Part shown: piece after piece, positions 1-9,082 of the stretch
Numbering within the stretch: position 1 is the stretch's first letter
Layout: the number at the start of each line of letters is the position of its first letter
Origin: Williamsia maris
Lineage (GTDB): Bacteria > Actinomycetota > Actinomycetes > Mycobacteriales > Mycobacteriaceae
DNA length: 64,000 bases
Reading direction: 5' to 3'
Assembly (NCBI RefSeq): GCF_024171815.1
Contig: NZ_JAMTCJ010000001.1
Coordinates: 992,001-1,056,000 of the forward strand
Translations under genes and position numbers: made by a program
The notes under the pieces: generated by a model
Databases searched by the model: none
Told to the model about the DNA's origin: nothing
What the model saw: the letters and a program-made list of their open reading frames with translations, nothing else

Positions 1-1195
1 GGGTGTTGCCGCGGACGATCGAATCGTCGACGACGACAAGGCGCTTCCCGCGGATGACCTCTTTGAGCGGGTTGAGCTTGAGCCGGATACCGAGCTGACG
101 GATGGTCTGCGACGGCTGGATGAAGGTACGACCGACGTAGGCGTTCTTCATCAGACCCTGGCCGTAGGGGATGCCCGATTCCTGGGCGAACCCGGTGGCG
201 GCCGGCGTCCCGGACTCGGGCACCGGGATCACCAGGTCACCCTCGGCGGGGAACTCACGGGCGAGGCGTCGACCGATCTCGACGCGCGACGAGTGCACCG
301 ACCGGCCGTTGATGACGCTGTCGGGGCGGGCGAGGTAGACGTACTCGAAGACGCAGGCCTTCGGGGTGGGCTTGGCGAAGCGGGTGCTGCGCACACCGTC
401 GGCGTCGATGGCCAGCAGTTCGCCGGGCTCGATGTCGCGGACGAACGACGCACCGACGATGTCGAGGGCGGCGGTCTCCGACGCGACGACCCAGCCGCGG
501 TCGAGGCGTCCGAGACACAGCGGCCGCACACCGTGCGGGTCCCGCGCGGCGTAGAGGGTGTGCTCGTCCATGAAGGTCAGGCAGAACGCGCCCTTGAGGG
601 TGGGCAGCAGTTCCATGGCGGCCTGCTCGATGGTGCGGTCGGCGGCCCCGTGCGCGAGCAGCGCGCCGACGACGTCGGAGTCCGAGGTGGCGCCACCGTT
701 CATGCGCGACCCCATCAGGCCCGCGGCGCGCGCGGTGCTGGCGAGATCGGCGGTGTTGACGAGGTTGCCGTTGTGCCCGAGCGCGACACCGGTACCGGCG
801 GCGGTCGTGCGGAAGATGGGCTGCGAGTTCTCCCAGGTCGTCGACCCGGTGGTGCTGTAGCGGCAGTGTCCGATGGCGACGTGGCCCGGCATCGAGGCCA
901 GCGTCTGCTCGTCGAACACCTGACTGACCAGTCCGAGGTCCTTGAACACCAGTACCTGCGAGCCGTCACCGACGGCGATGCCGGCGGCTTCCTGGCCGCG
1001 GTGCTGCAGCGCGTACAAGCCGTAATAACTCAGCTTCGCGACGTCCTCCCCCGGTGCCCAGACGCCGAAGACACCGCACTCTTCTCGGGGTTCGTTCTCA
1101 TCGATGTCCAGCTCAGCGCTGGGCTTCAGGTCGGCGAGAAGATTCGGGCTGTGGATCGACAGCTCGGTCACGTGCGCTCCCGGGGTGGTGGGCAT
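1..1195 (-). CDS. purF: Amidophosphoribosyltransferase, C-terminal part outside the window
   Basis: Catalyses the first committed step of purine synthesis, making phosphoribosylamine from PRPP and glutamine in the cytoplasm. The start is ATG at 1195. The propeptide-like leader ends at EECGVFGVW, so Cys40 is the expected N-terminal nucleophile of the class II glutamine amidotransferase domain after processing. Further family motifs are GHCRYSTTGS, GHNGNLVN and TSDSDVV, then the phosphoribosyltransferase part with VVVDDSIVRGNTQ next to the window edge. About 398 codons are present, against roughly 500-530 in whole family members, so the gene is cut by the window and not truncated in the genome. 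The small gene at 1329-1727 lies upstream in the same direction, as in mycobacteria. Confidence 0.97.
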   Translation of the reverse strand, partial: MPTTPGAHVTELSIHSPNLLADLKPSAELDIDENEPREECGVFGVWAPGEDVAKLSYYGLYALQHRGQEAAGIAVGDGSQVLVFKDLGLVSQVFDEQTLASMPGHVAIGHCRYSTTGSTTWENSQPIFRTTAAGTGVALGHNGNLVNTADLASTARAAGLMGSRMNGGATSDSDVVGALLAHGAADRTIEQAAMELLPTLKGAFCLTFMDEHTLYAARDPHGVRPLCLGRLDRGWVVASETAALDIVGASFVRDIEPGELLAIDADGVRSTRFAKPTPKACVFEYVYLARPDSVINGRSVHSSRVEIGRRLAREFPAEGDLVIPVPESGTPAATGFAQESGIPYGQGLMKNAYVGRTFIQPSQTIRQLGIRLKLNPLKEVIRGKRLVVVDDSIVRGNT

Positions 1196-1328
1196 AACAG
1201 CAGGACTGAACCGAAGTCTACGGGCCAACCCCTGAGCTGGGCGAATCCAGCGGGTGTGAGTCTGCCCCTCCTGCACCACACATCACGACAGGTGCGACGT
1301 ACGTCACCACCGGCGTTGTCGACGACGC

Positions 1329-1727
1329 TCAGATACGCACGATCGGCAACCAACTCGCGACCTCGGCGGCCCGGCTGCCCGATGCGGTGACCCGCCCGTC
1401 GCCGACGGCGTGCGCGAGGTCCTCGAGTCCGGACGCGAGCAGCAGCCACGTCCGCGGGTCCATCTCCACGACGTTCGGGGGCGTTCCGCGTGTGTGCCGC
1501 GGACCCTGGATGCACTGCACCGCGACGAACGGCGGGACCCGCACCTCGACCGAGGCGCCGGGGGCGATCTGGGCGAGAGTGCGTGCGCTCAACCGGACCG
1601 CTGCGGCGAGTTCGGCGCGCGCGGGGGCATCGACGGTGCCGTCGCGCAGCCAGTCGCCGACGACGAGCATGGCCGACCGCATCTCGGCCGGGTCGACTGC
1701 TTTTCCGGGTGCCACACGGCCGATCAT
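1329..1727 (-). CDS. Sterol-carrier-family small protein (Rv0807-like)
   Basis: A 132-aa cytoplasmic protein of the conserved actinobacterial family that sits just upstream of purF and is often annotated as bacterial sterol carrier family; the function is not known. The sequence has a helical N-terminal half ([12 protein letters not shown]-like region, [20 protein letters not shown]) and a conserved core with [31 protein letters not shown] and WLLLASG. No membrane segment or signal peptide is visible. It is separated from purF by about 130 bases and probably read in the same direction. The ATG at 1727 lacks a strong ribosome binding site, so the start could be slightly off. Confidence 0.75.
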   Translation of the reverse strand: MIGRVAPGKAVDPAEMRSAMLVVGDWLRDGTVDAPARAELAAAVRLSARTLAQIAPGASVEVRVPPFVAVQCIQGPRHTRGTPPNVVEMDPRTWLLLASGLEDLAHAVGDGRVTASGSRAAEVASWLPIVRI

Positions 1728-1804
1728 CCCAGTCGGTGCCGGTCGGGCGGTTCGGGGCCGTCATTCGCCACCATGAGATCGGACATCGGTGACACGATGG
1801 GGCG

Positions 1805-3313
1805 ATGGGCGCCGAGGTCTCCGAGCGGGAGTTCACGAGGGAGGACCGCCGTCGTTTTCGTGAGCAGGTGGGGCGCGGTACCGAGGCGATCGCGCGGATG
1901 CTGGCCGAGGGGTTGTTCACCGATCACGGCAAGCCGCCCGACCCGTTGCTGGGCATGGAGGTCGAACTCAACCTGATCGACCGCGCGATGAACCCGGCGA
2001 TGTCGAACGCGACTGTGCTGCAGTCGATCGCCGATCCGGACTTCCAGACCGAACTCGGTCAGTTCAACATCGAGATCAACGTGGCTCCGCGTCCGTTGAC
2101 CGACGACAACACCATCGCACTCGAACAGGCCCTGCGCGGGTCGCTCAACCGCGCCGAGGCGCGGGCCGCCGCCACCGACAACCACATCGTCATGATCGGG
2201 ATGCTGCCGACGCTGCGCACCGATCACCTGATGCACCAGTGGATCTCGGCCAACCCGCGCTACGACCTGCTCAACCAGCAGATCTTCGCCGCCCGCGGCG
2301 AGGACATCGCCCTCGACATCGACGGCGTCCCGCTCGGGACCGAGCGGGTGGGCGAGCGGCTGATCACCACCACCGATTCGATCCTCCCCGAGGCGGCGTG
2401 CACCTCGGTGCAGCTGCATCTGCGCGTCGCGCCAGAGGATTTCGCCGCGCACTGGAACGCGGCGCAGTCCATCGCCGGCGTGCAGGTCGCGCTCGCGGGC
2501 AACTCGCCCTTCTTCGCGGGCAAGGCCCTGTGGCACGAGAGCCGGATACCGGTGTTCGAGCAGGCCACCGACACCCGACCACTCGAGTTGAAGAACCAGG
2601 GTGTGCGCCCGCGGGTGTGGTTCGGCGAACGATGGATCACCACCATCTTCGACCTCTTCGAGGAGAACACCCGGTACTTCCCCGCGCTGCTGCCGGTCTG
2701 CACCGACGAGGACCCCCTCGAGACGCTCGACGCCGGTCGGATCCCGGAGTTGTCGGAACTCAAGCTGCACAACGGGACCGTCTACCGGTGGAACCGCCCG
2801 ATCTACGACGTCGTCGACGGTCACGCCCATCTACGTATCGAGAACCGCGTACTGCCCGCGGGGCCGACCGTGCTCGACACCATGGCCGACTCCGCGTTCT
2901 ACTACGGCGTACTGCGCGGTCTCGTCGACGCCGACCGTCCGCTGTGGTCGCAGATGTCGTTCGACGCGGCGACCGAGAACCTCCACGCCGGTGCGCGAGA
3001 CGGGCTCGACGCCCAGCTGTACTGGCCGACCGTCGGGTGGATCCGGCCGGACGAACTGGTGCTGCGCCGACTGCTGCCGCTGGCCGACGCCGGACTGGCC
3101 GCGTACGGGGTGTCGCCACGCGCCCGACGTAGGTATCTGTCGGTCATCGAGGGCCGTTGCCTGCGTCGACAGACCGGCGCGGTGTGGCAACGGGAGTCGG
3201 TTGCGGCGCGCGAGGCGGCCGGCGACTCCCGCGCCCAGGCGTTGTCGGGGATGCTGCGCGAGTACGTCGACCGCATGCACGAGGGCGAGGCCGTGCACAC
3301 CTGGGATCTCTAG
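1805..3313 (+). CDS. Glutamate-cysteine ligase family protein (GCS2 type)
   Basis: A 502-aa member of the carboxylate-amine ligase / GCS2 superfamily, expected to join an amino group to the gamma-carboxyl of glutamate using ATP. Family signatures seen are GMEVELNLID near residue 50 (the acidic metal/ATP strand), TELGQFNIEINVAPRPL near residue 80-95, and the C-terminal stretch with NGTVYRWNRPIYD and HLRIENRVLPAGPTVLD. The large size and the actinobacterial context are shared with proteins annotated as glutamate-cysteine ligase; these bacteria make mycothiol, so the true substrate pair is uncertain. It stands alone, divergent from the purF side and convergent with rtcB. An alternative start a few codons downstream is possible. 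Confidence 0.75.
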   Translation: MGAEVSEREFTREDRRRFREQVGRGTEAIARMLAEGLFTDHGKPPDPLLGMEVELNLIDRAMNPAMSNATVLQSIADPDFQTELGQFNIEINVAPRPLTDDNTIALEQALRGSLNRAEARAAATDNHIVMIGMLPTLRTDHLMHQWISANPRYDLLNQQIFAARGEDIALDIDGVPLGTERVGERLITTTDSILPEAACTSVQLHLRVAPEDFAAHWNAAQSIAGVQVALAGNSPFFAGKALWHESRIPVFEQATDTRPLELKNQGVRPRVWFGERWITTIFDLFEENTRYFPALLPVCTDEDPLETLDAGRIPELSELKLHNGTVYRWNRPIYDVVDGHAHLRIENRVLPAGPTVLDTMADSAFYYGVLRGLVDADRPLWSQMSFDAATENLHAGARDGLDAQLYWPTVGWIRPDELVLRRLLPLADAGLAAYGVSPRARRRYLSVIEGRCLRRQTGAVWQRESVAAREAAGDSRAQALSGMLREYVDRMHEGEAVHTWDL

Positions 3314-3330
3314 GCCCCGCCGACGAGTTC

Positions 3331-3374
3331 GCGCTCCACTTCTGTTGTCGCGCTCCACTTGCAGGTGGAGCGCG
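3331..3374. terminator. Inverted repeat between convergent genes, with a repeated arm
   Basis: Between the ends of the GCS2 gene and rtcB, CGCGCTCCAC (3349-3358) and GTGGAGCGCG (3365-3374) form a perfect 10-bp stem with the loop TTGCAG. The sequence GCGCTCCACTT occurs twice, at 3331-3341 and 3350-3360, so two left arms could compete for one right arm. No T-tract follows, so action as a terminator is inferred only from the convergent position. Confidence 0.45.
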
Positions 3375-3403
3375 GCTCGAGAAGCGGAGCGCGCGAATCG
3401 GGG

Positions 3404-4594
3404 TCAGGTGCCCTTGACGTTGAGCACCTGGCGCAGCACGTGGTCGATCGACACGAGCCGCTCGGCGTCGGCCATCACGGCGTCTATGTCCTTGTACGCC
3501 TGCGGGATCTCGTCGATCCACTCCGCGCCGTGCCGGTACTCGATACCGGTCATCGCCGCCTCCAGGTCAGCCTCGGTGTAGCGCCGCTTGGCCTCGGTCC
3601 GGGAGAACCGACGTCCCGCACCGTGCGGCGCCGAGCAGAGGCCACCACCGTGACCCTTGCCGGTGACGATGTAGGACCGCGTGCCCATCGACCCCGGGAT
3701 GATGCCGCGGACACCCTCGTGGGCGTCGATGGCCCCCTTTCGGGTCAACCACACATCCTTGCCGCCGTGGTGTTCACGGACGGTATAGTTGTGGTGACAG
3801 TTGATCCTCTCGGTCTCGAGCGTCGCCGGTTCGCCGTCGTGGCCGACCCAGTGCGCGAACGCCTGCCGGAACCGATCCATCATCTCGGCACGGTTCTCGA
3901 GCGCGAACCGCTGTGCCCACGCGAGATCACGCAGGTACACATCGAGTTCCGACGTCCCGTGCGGGAGGTACGCGAGGTCGGCGTTCGGCAACGGGATGTG
4001 CCACTGACGGCACAACCGCTGCGCGATCTTGATGTGCCGCTGAGCGATCCTGTTGCCGACACCACGTGAACCCGAGTGCAGGAACATCCACACGCGATCG
4101 TCTTCGTCGAGACAGAGCTCGATGAAGTGGTTGCCGCCACCGAGCGAGCCGAGCTGCTCACGCCACTTCGGCGAGTGCGCGAGGTCGACACCGTCGGCCT
4201 CGGCCAGTTCCTCCAACACCGCGATACGCCCGGCGGTGAACGGGTAGCGGTCCACCGCGCGGTTGTAGTTGCCCGGCGAGAGCGGGATCGCGGACTCGAT
4301 GGACGTCCGCAACTCGGCCCGGTCGAGGTTCTCGATCGCACCGGCATCGAAAGTCGTTCGTACCGCGATCATCCCGCAGCCGATGTCGACACCGACCGCG
4401 GCCGGGATCACCGCGTCCACGGTCGGGATGACGGTGCCGACCGCCGAGCCCTTGCCGTAGTGGGCGTCGGGCATCAACGCCACGTGCGGGTGCACGAACG
4501 GCAGCGCTGCGGTCTCCTTGGCCTGCTCGATCGTCTTGTCGTCGATCTCGGAGGCGAAGCTGAGCAGCTTGAGGTTGTCGATGCGGGTGGTCAC
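3404..4594 (-). CDS. rtcB: RtcB-family RNA ligase
   Basis: A 396-aa RtcB-family protein. Known members join RNA 2',3'-cyclic-phosphate or 3'-phosphate ends to 5'-OH ends with GTP and Mn2+ in RNA repair. Visible active-site motifs are PDAHYGKGSAVGTVIP and GVDIGCGM near the N terminus (metal binding), GSLGGGNHFIEL and HSGSRGVGN in the middle, CHHNY, and near the C terminus MGTRSYIVTGKG followed by SAPHGAGRR, which carries the histidine that is guanylylated in the family. Start is GTG at 4594, seven bases after a clear AAGGAGA ribosome binding site. No archease gene is adjacent. The length matches the shorter actinobacterial RtcB group, so the physiological substrate is open. Confidence 0.9.
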   Translation of the reverse strand: MTTRIDNLKLLSFASEIDDKTIEQAKETAALPFVHPHVALMPDAHYGKGSAVGTVIPTVDAVIPAAVGVDIGCGMIAVRTTFDAGAIENLDRAELRTSIESAIPLSPGNYNRAVDRYPFTAGRIAVLEELAEADGVDLAHSPKWREQLGSLGGGNHFIELCLDEDDRVWMFLHSGSRGVGNRIAQRHIKIAQRLCRQWHIPLPNADLAYLPHGTSELDVYLRDLAWAQRFALENRAEMMDRFRQAFAHWVGHDGEPATLETERINCHHNYTVREHHGGKDVWLTRKGAIDAHEGVRGIIPGSMGTRSYIVTGKGHGGGLCSAPHGAGRRFSRTEAKRRYTEADLEAAMTGIEYRHGAEWIDEIPQAYKDIDAVMADAERLVSIDHVLRQVLNVKGT

Positions 4595-4677
4595 TGGATT
4601 CTCCTTCGTGGTCGAGGAGAAGTGTCCAGCAGAAGACCGCTGAGCGCGAACGATTTACGGCCGGTTGGATCGAACGC

Positions 4678-5772
4678 TCAGACGCTTGCGACCGCAGGTG
4701 TGGGGACGAGACCGCGTCCGGTGATGAGCGGCAGTTCGAGTGCGGTGACGAGGCCGGGCTCGGCGGCGACCACCGCTTCGACGGCGTTGACCAGTCGCAT
4801 CGCGGTGACGATCATGCCGGAGACGTTGTGGTCGCCGTGCTCGCCGTGATGGCTGAAGTCGACGGTCATCATCGGCTCACCGGTGATCTCGATGCGATAG
4901 CAACCGTCGCCCGAGTTCGGGGTCGGCCAGTCGGGCCGCTGAGCCGGGTGCGTGCGGGTGATGTGATCGAGGACAACACGTTCGACGCCGTCGACCGTGC
5001 CGATCACCTGGAATCGGACCGCGGCCATGGTGCCCGTGGCGATGTCGCATGACACCGTGGAGATGTCCTCCTCGGCGGCGTATCTCTCGACCTTCTCCTC
5101 GAGCGGCTCGTCGAGAGTCAGCCCGAGGCCGGCTGCGATCTGACGGACCACACTCCCCCACGCCATCGACAGCACGCCCGGCGTGAACAGCATCGGGGTC
5201 TCGTCGAGCGACTTGCCGAACCCGAAGATGTCGCTCATCACGACGGGTTGGTAGTAGGTCGAGTAGTCGGCGATCTCGTAGCAGCGCACCTGGTCGATGC
5301 GCTGCGACAGGCTCGTCATCGCCAGCGGCAGAACATCGTTGGCGAAACCGGGGTCGATGCCGTTGACGTGCAGGCTCGCATTGCCCTTCACGCCTGCCGC
5401 CTGCACGCGCTCGACGAGGTCGTCGGGGACCACACCCTTCGGGAACTGCAGCAGCACCGGACCCGACGAGACGACGTTGATCCCGGATTCCAGGAAGAAG
5501 ATGAGGTCCTCGAGGGCCTCGAAGATGCGGTCGTCGACCATCGCGGTGTGCACGATGCAGTCGGGCTCGAGTGCGATGAGTGCGTCACGGTCGTTGGTGG
5601 CCACCACCCCGAGGTCACGTCCGAGGTCGGCCAGCTCGCCCGCATCCATGCCGACCTTGTCCGGGTTCGACACCCACACCCCGACCAGTTCGAGTTCGGG
5701 CCGCGCATCGATCCCCGCGATCGCGTGCCGCCCCACCGTTCCGGTCGACCATTCCACCACTCTGAGCGCCAC
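4678..5772 (-). CDS. DapB-like NAD(P)-dependent oxidoreductase under a KstR-type box
   Basis: A 364-aa protein of the dihydrodipicolinate-reductase-like / NAD(P)H-dependent amine dehydrogenase family. The N terminus VVEWSTGTVGRHAIAGI is a Rossmann nucleotide-binding strand and loop; VVSSGPVLLQFP and NGIDPGFANDVLP match the DapB-fold catalytic half. Start is GTG at 5772, preceded by GGAGG at a 6-base spacing. Family members are common in sterol- and lipid-degrading actinobacteria, but a substrate cannot be named from sequence. A perfect palindrome, TAGAACACGTTCTA, lies 40 bases upstream and matches the KstR operator, which suggests control by sterols. The neighbours (rtcB, a membrane protein) give no functional help. 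Confidence 0.8.
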   Translation of the reverse strand: MALRVVEWSTGTVGRHAIAGIDARPELELVGVWVSNPDKVGMDAGELADLGRDLGVVATNDRDALIALEPDCIVHTAMVDDRIFEALEDLIFFLESGINVVSSGPVLLQFPKGVVPDDLVERVQAAGVKGNASLHVNGIDPGFANDVLPLAMTSLSQRIDQVRCYEIADYSTYYQPVVMSDIFGFGKSLDETPMLFTPGVLSMAWGSVVRQIAAGLGLTLDEPLEEKVERYAAEEDISTVSCDIATGTMAAVRFQVIGTVDGVERVVLDHITRTHPAQRPDWPTPNSGDGCYRIEITGEPMMTVDFSHHGEHGDHNVSGMIVTAMRLVNAVEAVVAAEPGLVTALELPLITGRGLVPTPAVASV

Positions 5773-5811
5773 CGCAGACCTCCGTGTCCGATTCCGAGTC
5801 AGGACCCAGGG

Positions 5812-5825
5812 TAGAACACGTTCTA
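5812..5825. promoter_or_regulatory. KstR-type operator, perfect palindrome
   Basis: TAGAACACGTTCTA is a perfect 14-bp palindrome fitting the mycobacterial KstR consensus TnnAACnnGTTnnA. It lies 40 bases upstream of the GTG start of the oxidoreductase at 5772. The same core occurs three times between hsaA and kshA in this window. KstR represses sterol catabolism genes and is released by sterol-derived CoA thioesters. Confidence 0.75.
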
Positions 5826-5851
5826 GTTCCGGCGCGGTGGATTCGAGATCG

Positions 5852-6586
5852 TCAGGCGGACCTCAACCACCGCGTGGTGGCCGAGTTGAGCACGAGCACC
5901 GCGGTCACGATGGGGAACGCCAATCCGACTGTCGTGCCTACGCCGGATCCGATGGTGGCGGGGCCGTCGTTCACCGACACCCCCTGGACCAGGATCAACC
6001 CGACGATCGACGTCAGGATGGTGAGTCCACACCCGACGAGAACCAACGTCTTGCCGAGCACGCGGCGTCGGAGCAACAACACGCCGCCTGCGACGAGCAC
6101 CACCAACCGGGCCAGAGCCACGATCCCCTCGACGGCGGCGTATCCCACGAACCACTCGGGGACATCGATGTCGGAGATCGACATGATCGCGATGTCGCCG
6201 ATGATCGCGACGACCGCGGCCAAGCCACCGAGGAACGCCAGCACGGCAACGATCGTGGGAACGCTGGACGAGGCCGGGGCGACAAAGCCCTGCTGCGGTC
6301 CGTAGCCGGATTGTCCCCACCCCTGCGGCTGCCCGTACCCCTGCGGCGGTTTGCCGTAGCCCTGCGGTTGGCCATAGCCCTGCGGTTGGCCGTAGGGCTG
6401 GGTCTGCTCATATCCGGGCGGAGGCCCGTAGTACTGCGGCGGCGGGCCGTAACCCGGGGGCGGTCCGTAGTTCTGCGGCGGGCCGTACCCGGGAGGCGGT
6501 CCGTAGCCCTGCGGCGGACCGTACGGATACTGCGGACCCGCCTGCGAGGGGTCGCTCTCACCCGGCGAGGGGTTGTTCGTGGTCAC
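5852..6586 (-). CDS. Membrane protein with a Pro-Gly-Tyr-rich N terminus
   Basis: A 244-aa protein of unknown function. Residues about 15-105 are low complexity, made of YGPPxGYGPP and YGQPQG units. Three to four hydrophobic segments follow ([20 protein letters not shown], a central [16 protein letters not shown] and [20 protein letters not shown], and a last one ending [11 protein letters not shown]), so the tail is probably cytoplasmic and the rest is in the membrane. The open frame runs far upstream into purL, but the chosen GTG at 6586 has GGAGG six bases before it. Proline-rich actinobacterial membrane proteins of this type are often linked to division or envelope functions, but nothing here proves that. 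It follows purL by 26 bases and may share its transcript. Confidence 0.7.
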   Translation of the reverse strand: MTTNNPSPGESDPSQAGPQYPYGPPQGYGPPPGYGPPQNYGPPPGYGPPPQYYGPPPGYEQTQPYGQPQGYGQPQGYGKPPQGYGQPQGWGQSGYGPQQGFVAPASSSVPTIVAVLAFLGGLAAVVAIIGDIAIMSISDIDVPEWFVGYAAVEGIVALARLVVLVAGGVLLLRRRVLGKTLVLVGCGLTILTSIVGLILVQGVSVNDGPATIGSGVGTTVGLAFPIVTAVLVLNSATTRWLRSA

Positions 6587-6612
6587 CTGGGGCCTCCGTG
6601 ATCGGGGTGTGC

Positions 6613-8892
6613 TCAGCCGAACAGCGCGGGCAGTGTCGCCTCGTGGACGGTGCGGAGTTCGGTCAACGGCACCGAGAAGTGGTCCTGGACCTCGACCGAG
6701 TCGCTGCCCTGGTCGACCACACCGATACGCGTCCACGGCATCTCACGCGCGGTGAGCATCGCGCAGAACCGCGTCTCCTCGGTCCGCGGGACCGCCACCA
6801 GCACGCGCCCGGCCGACTCGGAGAACAACCACACGAACGGGTCGGCGCCCTCGGGGAGGATGATGCGGCAGCCGGTCTCACCCGCGAGCGCGGACTCGAC
6901 GACGGTCTGGATGAGCCCACCCTCGGAGAGGTCGTGTGCCGCGGAGATCAAGCCGTCCCGCGACGCCGCGGTGAGGATCGCGCCGAGCAGTCGCTCGCGT
7001 TCGAGGTCGACCTCCGGCGGGACACCGCCGAGGTGATCGTGGGTGACCTGCGCCCAGATCGATCCGTCGAGTTCGTCTTTCGTGTCACCCATGAGGATCA
7101 ACGTCTCGCCGGGCTCGGTTCCGAAGCCGGTGGGGATACGGCGGTGGACATCATCGATGACCCCGAGGACACCGACCACGGGCGTCGGCAGGATGGGGGT
7201 CGACCCGGTCTGGTTGTAGAAGCTGACGTTGCCGCCGCACACCGGGATGCCCAGCTGCGCACAACCGTCGGCCAATCCCTTGACCGCTTCGGAGAACTGC
7301 CACATGACCGCCGGGTCCTCGGGCGAACCGAAGTTCAGGCAGTTGGTGACGGCCTTCGGCGTGGCCCCGGCGACCACGACGTTGCGGTACGCCTCGGCCA
7401 GGGCCAACTGCGCCCCGCGGTAGGGGTCGAGATAGGTGTAGCGACCCGACGCATCGGTCGCGAGAGCGATTCCGCGGCCGGTGGATTCGTCGATCCGGAT
7501 GACGCCGGAGTCGGCGTTCTCGGCCAGCACGGTGTTGCCGCGAACGTAGCGGTCGTACTGCTCGGTGATGAACTTGCGGCTGCACAGTGCCGGCGAGGCC
7601 AGCATCGTCAACAAGGTGGAGCGCAGTTCGTCGTCGGAGGACGGACGGTCGAGGGTCGTCGAGCTCGACGAGACGACCTCGTCCTGCCATTCCGGACGCT
7701 CCACCGGACGCTGGTACACCGGGCCCTCGTGGGCGACGGTGCGCGGCGGCACGTCGACGACGGTCTCACCGTGCCAGGTGATCTCGAGATGCTCACCGTC
7801 GGTGACCTCTCCGATGACGGTGGCGAGCACGTCCCACTTGCGGCACACCGCGAGGAACGCGTCGACGTTCTCCGGCGTCACCACGGCGCACATGCGCTCC
7901 TGGGACTCGCTGGAGAGGACCTCGGCCGGGGTCATGCCCTCGGCGCGCATGGGCACGGTCTCGAGCTGGATGCTCATGCCACCGTCGCCCGCGGACGCCA
8001 GTTCGGATGTGGCGCACGACAACCCGGCGCCGCCGAGATCCTGGATGCCGACGACCAGACCTGCGTGGTAGAGCTCGAGACAGCACTCGATGAGCACCTT
8101 CTCGGTGAACGGGTCACCGACCTGCACCGCGGGCAGCTTCTTGCGGTTCGGGCCGGATTCGCCGGTGTCGTCGAAGGTCTCGGACGCGAGCACCGACACG
8201 CCGCCGATGCCGTCGAGACCGGTCCGTGCGCCGAACAGGATGATCTTGTTGCCCGCACCGGAGGCGAAGGCGAGCTGCAGATCCTCGACCCGGAGCACAC
8301 CCGCGCACAGCGCGTTGACCAACGGGTTGCCCGCGTAGCTGGCGTCGAACACGGTCTCGCCGCCGACGTTGGGCAGGCCGAGCGAGTTGCCGTAGCCGCC
8401 CACGCCGCGCACGACACCGTCGACGACGCGACGGGTGTCGGGGGCGTCGGCCGCGCCGAACCGCAGCTGGTCCATCACGGCGATCGGACGGGCGCCCATG
8501 GCCATGATGTCGCGGACGATGCCCCCGACACCGGTGGCCGCACCCTGATACGGCTCGACGTAGGACGGGTGGTTGTGCGACTCGACCTTGAAGGTCACCG
8601 CCCAGCCGTCGCCGATGTCGACGACGCCGGCGTTCTCGCCGATACCGGCCAGCATCGACGACCGCATCTCGTCGGTGGTGGTCTCACCGAAGTACTTGAG
8701 GTGGACCTTCGACGACTTGTAGCTGCAGTGCTCCGACCACATCACCGAGTACATGGCCAGCTCGGCATCGGTGGGGCGGCGGCCGAGGATCTCGCGGATC
8801 CGTGCGTACTCGTCCTCTTTCAGTCCGAGTTCGCGGAAGGGTTGTGGGTCATCGGGCGTCTGCGCTGCATGGCTGACGGTGTCGACGGACAA
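6613..8892 (-). CDS. purL: Phosphoribosylformylglycinamidine synthase subunit PurL
   Basis: Makes formylglycinamidine ribonucleotide from FGAR, ATP and ammonia delivered by PurQ. The 759-aa length is that of the small, bacterial-type PurL which works with PurS and PurQ. Visible motifs are [12 protein letters not shown] near residue 55, [22 protein letters not shown] (ATP and substrate site), [11 protein letters not shown]-like region, [12 protein letters not shown], and in the second half SQERMCAVV and [11 protein letters not shown]. Start is taken as TTG at 8892 (reads [11 protein letters not shown]), with GGAG five bases upstream; the open frame continues to 9072 but that stretch is unlike PurL and would overlap the promoter of eccA. 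purF is in the same window, separated by unrelated genes. Confidence 0.95.
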   Translation of the reverse strand: MSVDTVSHAAQTPDDPQPFRELGLKEDEYARIREILGRRPTDAELAMYSVMWSEHCSYKSSKVHLKYFGETTTDEMRSSMLAGIGENAGVVDIGDGWAVTFKVESHNHPSYVEPYQGAATGVGGIVRDIMAMGARPIAVMDQLRFGAADAPDTRRVVDGVVRGVGGYGNSLGLPNVGGETVFDASYAGNPLVNALCAGVLRVEDLQLAFASGAGNKIILFGARTGLDGIGGVSVLASETFDDTGESGPNRKKLPAVQVGDPFTEKVLIECCLELYHAGLVVGIQDLGGAGLSCATSELASAGDGGMSIQLETVPMRAEGMTPAEVLSSESQERMCAVVTPENVDAFLAVCRKWDVLATVIGEVTDGEHLEITWHGETVVDVPPRTVAHEGPVYQRPVERPEWQDEVVSSSSTTLDRPSSDDELRSTLLTMLASPALCSRKFITEQYDRYVRGNTVLAENADSGVIRIDESTGRGIALATDASGRYTYLDPYRGAQLALAEAYRNVVVAGATPKAVTNCLNFGSPEDPAVMWQFSEAVKGLADGCAQLGIPVCGGNVSFYNQTGSTPILPTPVVGVLGVIDDVHRRIPTGFGTEPGETLILMGDTKDELDGSIWAQVTHDHLGGVPPEVDLERERLLGAILTAASRDGLISAAHDLSEGGLIQTVVESALAGETGCRIILPEGADPFVWLFSESAGRVLVAVPRTEETRFCAMLTAREMPWTRIGVVDQGSDSVEVQDHFSVPLTELRTVHEATLPALFG

Positions 8893-9082
8893 GGCGTCTC
8901 CGGTCCTCGAGGTGGGCGGCGTGCCGATGGATCGGCTCGGGGGAGATTGTATCCGCGCACCTCGACGGTCGCTTCCGGGTGCCGACCCGTGCGGCGGCGG
9001 CTTGACCGCGCGATACCCTGAGCGCCGTAACCGTAGATCTGTGCGGCCGATGTGCCGTACGTCGCGAGACACGCTGGGGGTC

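Noticed and set aside
5852-6736. Membrane protein extended upstream to 6736
   Set aside because: The extension lies inside purL; GTG 6586 has a clear GGAGG and starts the natural low-complexity region.
6598-9021. Long + strand open frame (about 800 codons) opposite purL
   Set aside because: It is the antisense shadow of purL, caused by high GC. Its product is Arg/Gly/Asp-rich low-complexity sequence with no family motif, while the - strand shows strong PurL motifs.
6613-9072. PurL extended at its N terminus to 9072
   Set aside because: The extra 60 residues are Arg/Pro-rich and unlike PurL, overlap the divergent eccA promoter region, and a TTG with a good ribosome binding site at 8892 gives the normal length.
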